From SAR86 cluster bacterium (GTDB taxonomy: Bacteria; Pseudomonadota; Gammaproteobacteria; Magnimaribacterales; Magnimaribacteraceae): a stretch of DNA of 64,000 bases. Every line of letters begins with the position of its first letter. Positions within the stretch are counted from its first letter, which is position 1. Shown one piece after another: positions 58,220-64,000 of this stretch. The notes under the pieces were generated by a model. It was not told the origin of the DNA. It was given only the letters and a program-made list of their open reading frames with translations, and did not search any database. The stretch is from NCBI GenBank assembly GCA_023703575.1, contig CP097969.1, positions 1,087,517 to 1,151,516 on the forward strand. Direction: 5' to 3'. A program made the translations under genes and the position numbers.

Positions 58220-58977
58220 TAGCCTAGATTATATATTTTATAAAAAGTTTCTGGATTTAAGGAAGCTCCTCCAATCAAAAGACCATCAACACCATTTGAA
58301 GAAATTATTTCTTCACAATTATCCAAGTTTACACTACCGCCGTAAAGAACTGCAGGATAAATATCTAGATGACTCCACCCAAGTTCATCATTTATATATT
58401 TTTTTATAAATTGATGCGTTTCTTCAATATAGTCTTTCTCTGCATTAAGTCCTGATCCAATGGCCCATATCGGTTCATAAGCAACTGTAATGGACCTAAG
58501 TTTATCTTCATGGGAAGACTGTAGTTGGCCCAATACATCCAATTGCTCACTCAAAAATAAATGAGTTTCATTTTTATTTTTAGTATCAATATCTTCCCCA
58601 ATGCAATAAATTACAGACAGCTCATCATCTAAAGCTTCTTCTATTTTCTTAGTTATCACATTTTTGCTTTCCTTTAAAAAATTTCTTTGTTCAGAGTGGC
58701 CAACAAGGACATATTTAATACCTAAATCTTTGAGCATTCTTGAACTTATTCCACCCGTTAAAGACTCATCCTCAAAGCTATGATTTACAATTTGTGATCC
58801 AATTTCTATGGAGGAGCCATTTTCATGAATTAATCTTCTTGCATATTCTAGATAGCAAGTTGGAGGGCAAAAAATACAAGGATTTATGTTTTTTATATTG
58901 ACGTTATTAGAGACTGCCTCAATCCAAGTTGCCACCGATCGCCGCGTACCGTTCATTTTCCAATTTGCAATGATCAT
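58219..58977 (-). CDS. tpiA: Triose-phosphate isomerase
   Basis: Interconverts dihydroxyacetone phosphate and glyceraldehyde 3-phosphate. The 252 residues have ANWKMNGT with the active-site lysine, VGHSEQRN with the histidine, and AYEPIWAIGSG with the catalytic glutamate. It overlaps glmM by 4 bp. Confidence 0.98.
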   Translation of the reverse strand: MIIANWKMNGTRRSVATWIEAVSNNVNIKNINPCIFCPPTCYLEYARRLIHENGSSIEIGSQIVNHSFEDESLTGGISSRMLKDLGIKYVLVGHSEQRNFLKESKNVITKKIEEALDDELSVIYCIGEDIDTKNKNETHLFLSEQLDVLGQLQSSHEDKLRSITVAYEPIWAIGSGLNAEKDYIEETHQFIKKYINDELGWSHLDIYPAVLYGGSVNLDNCEEIISSNGVDGLLIGGASLNPETFYKIYNLG

Positions 58978-60338
58978 ATTGTTTGAGCTAAATCTGCCAA
59001 AGCATTACAGAAATCGTGCGCTGCACCAGATTTATCAGACTCTACCATGATCCTTATCAATGGCTCTGTTCCAGAAGGTCTTATAAGCACTCTTCCATTC
59101 TGACCAAGTTGTCTTTCTATACGTGTAACTTCTGACCAAAATTTATCACTGACTATTATTTTATTAGGGTTATTTACCTTTAGATTAATTAGGGTTTGAG
59201 GAAACTTTTTAAATCCTTCCAAGGATTTTTTTACAGAAAAGTTATTATCTTTAATGGCATTTAATAGGTTCAATGCAGCAATAATGGCATCGCCAGTTGG
59301 AGCAGAATCTAAACAGATTATATGACCAGAAGGCTCTCCACCCAGAACCCAAGATTCCTCCAACAATCTCTGTAAAACGTATTTATCACCGACATCTGCA
59401 CGTAAAAAAGGTATATCATTTTGATTAAAAAATATTTCCAAAGCCTTATTTGTCATCAAAGTGCCAACAACTCCAGAATCAGCTGGAAGGTTATTAGATA
59501 AAATATACAAAATATCATCTCCATCAAGAATATCTCCTTCAGAGTTGACTATTAAAATCCTATCTCCATCTCCATCAAAGGCAATTCCTAGATCATAAGT
59601 GCCCTTTATTATTTCTTCCTTTAAGAAATCAGGATTAGTAGAGCCGCAATTTTGATTGATATTAATTCCATCAGGAGATGAACCGATTGTTTCAACTTTT
59701 GCTCCTAGTTCTGAAAAAACTTTCGGCGCAACTGAATAAGTTGCTCCATTGGCACAATCTAAAAGAATTGATAATCCATTTAAATCTAAGTCAGTGAAGG
59801 ATGATTTACAGAATTCTATATAACGCCCCTGTGCATCATTCATCCTAGTGGCTTTGCCAAGATTAATTGATTCGACTGCAACCATTTCTTGGGTAAGTTT
59901 AGTTTCAATCCTTTTTTCTAATTCGGCTGAAAATTTCTGACCATCTTTATTAAAAAACTTAATACCATTATCTTCAAAAAGATTATGTGAAGCACTAATA
60001 ACTAAGCCTACTTGATTATTAGAGTTTGCTAAGTAAGAAACGCCTGGAGTAGGCAAAGGACCTAATAATGTCACATCCATTCCTGCAGAGATGAAACCTG
60101 CCTGTAAGGCTGATTCATACATATAGCCAGAGATTCTTGTATCTTTGCCTATAAGAACTTTGGACATACCCTCTTCTATAAGAATAGACCCTGCAGCCCA
60201 TCCAAGTTTGGTAACAAATAGAGGGTTCATGGTGGAGGTTACCGGTCCACGAATGCCGTCAGTACCGAATTTTCTATCCTTACTTAAAGTAGAAAGGACT
60301 GACAATTCATTGTTTCTTATAGACGCTAATTTACCCAT
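58974..60338 (-). CDS. glmM: Phosphoglucosamine mutase GlmM
   Basis: Makes glucosamine 1-phosphate for UDP-GlcNAc. The 454 residues include FGTDGIRGPV, the phosphoserine loop VISASHNLFEDNGIKFF, the metal site AFDGDGDRILIV, and the phosphate loop RPSGTEPLIRIMVE. folP, usually between ftsH and glmM, is missing here. Confidence 0.98.
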   Translation of the reverse strand: MGKLASIRNNELSVLSTLSKDRKFGTDGIRGPVTSTMNPLFVTKLGWAAGSILIEEGMSKVLIGKDTRISGYMYESALQAGFISAGMDVTLLGPLPTPGVSYLANSNNQVGLVISASHNLFEDNGIKFFNKDGQKFSAELEKRIETKLTQEMVAVESINLGKATRMNDAQGRYIEFCKSSFTDLDLNGLSILLDCANGATYSVAPKVFSELGAKVETIGSSPDGININQNCGSTNPDFLKEEIIKGTYDLGIAFDGDGDRILIVNSEGDILDGDDILYILSNNLPADSGVVGTLMTNKALEIFFNQNDIPFLRADVGDKYVLQRLLEESWVLGGEPSGHIICLDSAPTGDAIIAALNLLNAIKDNNFSVKKSLEGFKKFPQTLINLKVNNPNKIIVSDKFWSEVTRIERQLGQNGRVLIRPSGTEPLIRIMVESDKSGAAHDFCNALADLAQTI

Positions 60339-60380
60339 TGAGAGCAGATTTTAGTCTATAGATATTATTTCACCAAAATA

Positions 60381-62282
60381 TTAATTTTGTTCGGCTGTAT
60401 CACCTACGGTATTGCCATCTTCAGGATTAACTGGAGTGGAATCTTCATTTGATTTTGGTGCTCTAGGTTTTCCTCCCGCCATGATATCGTCAATCTGATT
60501 AACATCTAAAGTTTCATAATCCATTAATGCCTTGGACATGTTATGAAGAGCGTCGATATTCTCAGTGAGAATATCTTTTGCAATCTGGTAACACTCAGAT
60601 AAGATTTCTTTAACCTCATTATCAATTTCATGAGCAGTGTCATCAGATATACCTTGTTTTGATGCGCCAGCAGACCTACCTAAAAAAGGCTCATCAGTTT
60701 CATCACCGTATTTTATAGGTCCAAGTTTTTCAGAAAGTCCCCACTTCGTAACCATGTTATGAGCCATTTCTGTTGCTCTTTCAATATCATTTGATGCCCC
60801 AGTAGTCACACCTTTTTTTCCATAAATTAGTTCTTCGGCTATTCTTCCACCATAAAGGCCACAGATTCTATCGAGAATACTTTGATGGCTATAGCTATAC
60901 TTGTCTTCTTCGGGTAAAAACATGGTAACTCCTAAGGCCCTACCTCTTGGAATAATTGTTACTTTATATACTGGATCATGCTCTTCCAGTAATCTACCGA
61001 CAATTGCGTGACCTGATTCATGATATGCAGTTTTGAGCTTTTCATCATCAGACATGACCATTGACCTTCTTTCACTTCCCATCATAACTTTATCTTTGGC
61101 AAATTCTAGCTGTTCCATGCCTACGAGCTTTTTAGCTGTTCTAGCGGCAACTAAAGCAGCTTCATTAACCAAGTTTGCTAGGTCAGCACCGGAGAATCCT
61201 GGAGTTCCTCTTGCTATCAGGGAAGCATCGACGTCCTTTGCTATGGGTACTTTTTTCATATGAACTTTTAAAATCTGTTCTCTACCTCTGATATCTGGAA
61301 GAGGAACTACAACTTGTCTATCGAATCTTCCTGGTCTCAGAAGTGCAGGATCGAGAACATCTGGTCTGTTAGTTGCAGCAATTATAATTATCGCTTGGTT
61401 ATCTTCAAAGCCATCCATTTCTACTAAAAGTTGATTGAGTGTTTGCTCTCTTTCGTCGTGACCTCCACCCATTCCAGCCCCTCTATGTCTTCCTACAGCG
61501 TCTATTTCGTCAATAAAGACAATACAAGGAGCTTGTTTTTTGGCTTGATCAAACATATCTCTTACTCTTGACGCACCAACTCCCACAAACATTTCTACAA
61601 AGTCTGAACCAGATATACTAAAGAAGGGAACACCAGCTTCACCAGCAATCGCCTTAGCTAAGAGAGTTTTACCAGTTCCCGGTGAGCCAGTCATCAGAAT
61701 TCCAGTTGGGATTTTTCCTCCTAATTTTTGAAATTTTGTCGGATCCTTCAGGAAGTCCACAACCTCTTGTACTTCTTCTTTAGCTTCTTCAACACCTGCT
61801 ACGTCAGCGAAAGAAGTTTTAACTTTACCTCCTTCAAGCATTTTTGCTTTACTCTTGCCAAAGCTCATTGGACCAGACTTTCCACCTAAACCACCTTGCA
61901 TCTGCCTCATGAAAAATATGAAGACGGCCAATATAATAAGAATCGGGAAACTAGCAATAAGCAGTTGTTTAAATATGGATTGCTCTTCTGGTCTTTCACC
62001 CGTCACAGCAACTCTATGATCGCTCAGTATTTCACTCAAATCATCTTGTAAGAAAGGCGGCCTGACTGTCTCGAAAGATTCACCATTTACAGTCTTGCCT
62101 TTGAGAGTGTAATTATCTGATGAAAACTCAACGCTCAGCACTTGATCACTTTCTACCTGTGATATGAATTCAGAATAAGATAATTCTTGATTAGATTGCT
62201 CTGTACTAAAATTGTTAAATACAGAAAAAACAGTGATGGCTATAAAAAGCCACATTAATAAATTTTTAAGAAGTTCGCTCAT
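60381..62282 (-). CDS. ftsH: ATP-dependent zinc metalloprotease FtsH
   Basis: Inner-membrane AAA+ protease; in E. coli it controls LpxC and degrades membrane proteins. The 633 residues have two membrane helices (about 5-24 and 105-125), Walker [15 protein letters not shown], Walker [13 protein letters not shown], the second region of homology with [18 protein letters not shown], and the zinc site [11 protein letters not shown]. It overlaps rlmE by 4 bp. Confidence 0.99.
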   Translation of the reverse strand: MSELLKNLLMWLFIAITVFSVFNNFSTEQSNQELSYSEFISQVESDQVLSVEFSSDNYTLKGKTVNGESFETVRPPFLQDDLSEILSDHRVAVTGERPEEQSIFKQLLIASFPILIILAVFIFFMRQMQGGLGGKSGPMSFGKSKAKMLEGGKVKTSFADVAGVEEAKEEVQEVVDFLKDPTKFQKLGGKIPTGILMTGSPGTGKTLLAKAIAGEAGVPFFSISGSDFVEMFVGVGASRVRDMFDQAKKQAPCIVFIDEIDAVGRHRGAGMGGGHDEREQTLNQLLVEMDGFEDNQAIIIIAATNRPDVLDPALLRPGRFDRQVVVPLPDIRGREQILKVHMKKVPIAKDVDASLIARGTPGFSGADLANLVNEAALVAARTAKKLVGMEQLEFAKDKVMMGSERRSMVMSDDEKLKTAYHESGHAIVGRLLEEHDPVYKVTIIPRGRALGVTMFLPEEDKYSYSHQSILDRICGLYGGRIAEELIYGKKGVTTGASNDIERATEMAHNMVTKWGLSEKLGPIKYGDETDEPFLGRSAGASKQGISDDTAHEIDNEVKEILSECYQIAKDILTENIDALHNMSKALMDYETLDVNQIDDIMAGGKPRAPKSNEDSTPVNPEDGNTVGDTAEQN

Positions 62283-62881
62283 GATTTTTTTAATTCCTTT
62301 CCAATTATATAAATTTCCCTAGAGTTTGGTCTAGACGCTTTAGGTTTAGAAATTTTTACTTTATTGAATCTTTTTTTGAGGGCATCCCTAGTATAATCCA
62401 AACTTTCTCCTTGGAATACCTTTATTAATACTGAACCTTTAATTTTTAAAAAGTTATCAATTACTGATAGGGTGCTGTTTACTAAACCTACCATCAAAGC
62501 ATTATCTCTTTCTCTAATACCACTTATATTGGGGGCCATGTCCGATAAAACAAGATCAAATGGAACAAATTCAGAAATTTCTTCAAAGTCACTTTCATGA
62601 ATTTCTTCAATCGACTTGTGAATGAAGAAGCAGTTTTGTAATTTCATTTCTTGTATATCAATTGCCACTACTTTCCCTGTCGGACCCACAAACTCGTAAG
62701 CTACTTGCGACCAACTACCAGGGTATGAACCGAGATCAAAAACTGACTGGCCTTTTCTTATACTAAAATCAGTTGTAAGTATCTCTTTTAACTTGTAAGA
62801 GGCTCTTGATCTGTAGCCTTCTTTTTTAGATTTTTTTGAAAAAAAATCTCCATCTCGATAATTTGATTTAATTGACACCAC
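62279..62881 (-). CDS. rlmE: 23S rRNA (uridine2552-2'-O)-methyltransferase RlmE
   Basis: FtsJ-family methyltransferase of 200 residues. [11 protein letters not shown] holds the first catalytic lysine, [15 protein letters not shown] the SAM site, [12 protein letters not shown] the aspartate, and LIKVFQGE the second lysine. Note that the common DLGAAPGGW segment is DLGSYPGSW here. Located beside ftsH as in E. coli. Confidence 0.97.
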   Translation of the reverse strand: MVSIKSNYRDGDFFSKKSKKEGYRSRASYKLKEILTTDFSIRKGQSVFDLGSYPGSWSQVAYEFVGPTGKVVAIDIQEMKLQNCFFIHKSIEEIHESDFEEISEFVPFDLVLSDMAPNISGIRERDNALMVGLVNSTLSVIDNFLKIKGSVLIKVFQGESLDYTRDALKKRFNKVKISKPKASRPNSREIYIIGKELKKS

Positions 62882-62885
62882 TGAA

Positions 62886-63356
62886 TCAAAGATATTCTAC
62901 TTTCTCAATCTCATATTCAGTAAGTCCGCCTGGAGTTTCTAATTTGATTAGATCTCCTTCGAACTTTCCAATTAATTTTTTTGCCAAGGGTGAAGCAAAC
63001 GAAATTTTACCGGCACTAGCATCTGCTTCGTCCTCTCCGACAATTTTATAAGTAAGTGATTTTTCTAAATTGGAGTTATAAACTTTTACTGTAGTTCCGA
63101 ATATTACTTTATCCGAAGATTCGATGGTTGTGACATCAATTACTTGGGCACTGGAGAGTTTTGATTCAATATCGCGAATTCTGGCTTCAGCTAAACTCTG
63201 TTCTTCCTTTGCAGCATGATATTCTGCATTTTCTTTTAAATCGCCGAATTCTCTAGCCGAGGCTATAGCATCAATTATTCTAGGCCTATCTTCCGATTTA
63301 AGTTTTTTCAGCTCTTCTCGTAAAAGAACTTCTCCTTCTTTTGTAATTGGATTCAT
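62886..63356 (-). CDS. greA: Transcription elongation factor GreA
   Basis: Rescues arrested RNA polymerase by stimulating transcript cleavage. The 156 residues have an N-terminal coiled coil whose tip carries [21 protein letters not shown]-type residues (Asp and Glu pair), and a C-terminal FKBP-like domain with [13 protein letters not shown]. It starts at the last base of carB. Confidence 0.98.
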   Translation of the reverse strand: MNPITKEGEVLLREELKKLKSEDRPRIIDAIASAREFGDLKENAEYHAAKEEQSLAEARIRDIESKLSSAQVIDVTTIESSDKVIFGTTVKVYNSNLEKSLTYKIVGEDEADASAGKISFASPLAKKLIGKFEGDLIKLETPGGLTEYEIEKVEYL

Positions 63357-64000
63357 TATGAGATTTTATCATGAAGGTCTTGAAGTCTCTCAACCGACCA
63401 TAGGTCTTTATTGCGTATTACTGAGCAAACTGCCCGTCCACCTTCTAATGTCGTGGTGCAATAAATCTTTTCTTCTAAGGCAGTTCTTCTGATTGAGGCG
63501 GAATCAAGAATAGATTGTTTCCCTTCTGTGGTATTGACGATAAGGTCAACTTGTCCATTTTTCATCGCATCTACAACATGAGGTCTTCCTTCGGCTACTT
63601 TTTTAATAATGTCAACCTGTATTCCTGCTTCATTTATGTGTTTTGCAGTACCTTTAGTAGCAATAATATTAAATCCTAAATCAAAAAACTCCTTTGCAAG
63701 TTCTGCAACGAAAGGTCTATCTGAATCCCTCACGCTTAAAAAAACAGATCCCTCTCTAGGAATGATCTCACCCGCACCTAACTGTGCCTTAGCATAGGCT
63801 TCAGAAAAACTAGAACCCACTCCCATTACTTCTCCGGTCGATTTCATTTCAGGTCCTAAAATTGGGTCAACGCCTAAAAACTTATTGAAAGGAAAAACTG
63901 CCTCTTTAACAGAAAAATATTCTGGAACTATTTCCGTATTAAAATTTTGATCCTTGAGGCTAATACCGGCCATGCATAATGCTCCGGCTTTGGCCAATGA
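63356..64000 (-). CDS. carB: Carbamoyl-phosphate synthase large subunit (C-terminal fragment at the edge)
   Basis: Only the last 214 codons are in the window; the frame is open to the right edge. Seen: [37 protein letters not shown]-type [10 protein letters not shown], then the MGS-like regulatory domain with [16 protein letters not shown] and IVNTTEG. These identify the end of the second synthetase half and the allosteric domain. The order carB-greA-rlmE-ftsH resembles other gammaproteobacteria. Confidence 0.97.
   Translation of the reverse strand, partial: SLAKAGALCMAGISLKDQNFNTEIVPEYFSVKEAVFPFNKFLGVDPILGPEMKSTGEVMGVGSSFSEAYAKAQLGAGEIIPREGSVFLSVRDSDRPFVAELAKEFFDLGFNIIATKGTAKHINEAGIQVDIIKKVAEGRPHVVDAMKNGQVDLIVNTTEGKQSILDSASIRRTALEEKIYCTTTLEGGRAVCSVIRNKDLWSVERLQDLHDKIS

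Overview
The window is a gene-dense, AT-rich chromosomal segment of a gammaproteobacterium. Gene order supports that class: rsmI/lpoA, petABC-sspA, rplM-rpsI, murA-hisG-hisD, yrbG-kdsD-lptB-rpoN, mreBCD-yhdP, lolB-ispE-tRNA-prs-rplY-pth-ychF, and carB-greA-rlmE-ftsH-glmM-tpiA-secG-tRNA-Leu-tRNA-fMet-rimP-nusA-infB-rbfA-truB-rpsO-pnp. Low GC, one- to ten-base spacers, many 1-14 bp overlaps and the local absence of genes usually found in these clusters suggest a streamlined, probably marine lineage such as SAR86. The placement is inferred from style and synteny only. No prophage, insertion sequence, CRISPR array or rRNA operon was seen.

Layout. 1-11317 (minus): the division and cell-wall (dcw) cluster in an unusual order, mraZ-rsmH-ftsL-ftsQ-ftsA-ftsZ-ftsI-murE-murF-mraY-murD, with murD cut by the window edge. 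Three direct repeats matching known MraZ boxes lie at the mraZ promoter. 11480-14469: RNase P RNA, rsmI, a short lpoA and sspA. 14491-17987 (minus): cytochrome bc1 (petABC) behind rplM-rpsI. 18128-22984: degS, then hisD, hisG, murA and a lone mlaC. 23065-27698 (plus): yrbG, kdsD, one small LptC/LptA-type protein, lptB and rpoN. 27703-33755 (minus): yhdP, mreD, mreC, mreB. 33873-37071 (plus): gatCAB.

37060-43360 (minus): prfA-prmC followed, with almost no spacing, by a GH84 O-GlcNAcase-like gene, an acyl-CoA ligase, a MaoC-type hydratase and two tandem paralogous TetR-like regulators. This is the most accessory-looking part of the window. 43391-48285 (plus): lolB, ispE, tRNA-Gln, prs, rplY, pth, ychF and a CAT-anticodon tRNA. 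48292-49648 (minus): an alpha/beta hydrolase and two tandem paralogous two-helix membrane microproteins with their own promoter and terminators. 49767-64000 (minus): the translation and RNA-metabolism block from pnp back to carB.

Most of the window is envelope biogenesis (peptidoglycan precursors, divisome, elongasome, LPS transport, lipoprotein insertion) and translation, plus one respiratory complex. The points most worth a second look are the intracellular GH84 enzyme and its operon, a putative lipoprotein-type FtsQ in a rearranged dcw cluster, the MraZ operator, the compressed LptC/LptA gene, the reduced lpoA and mlaC loci, and the tandem microproteins. No wholly new multi-gene system could be established from sequence alone.
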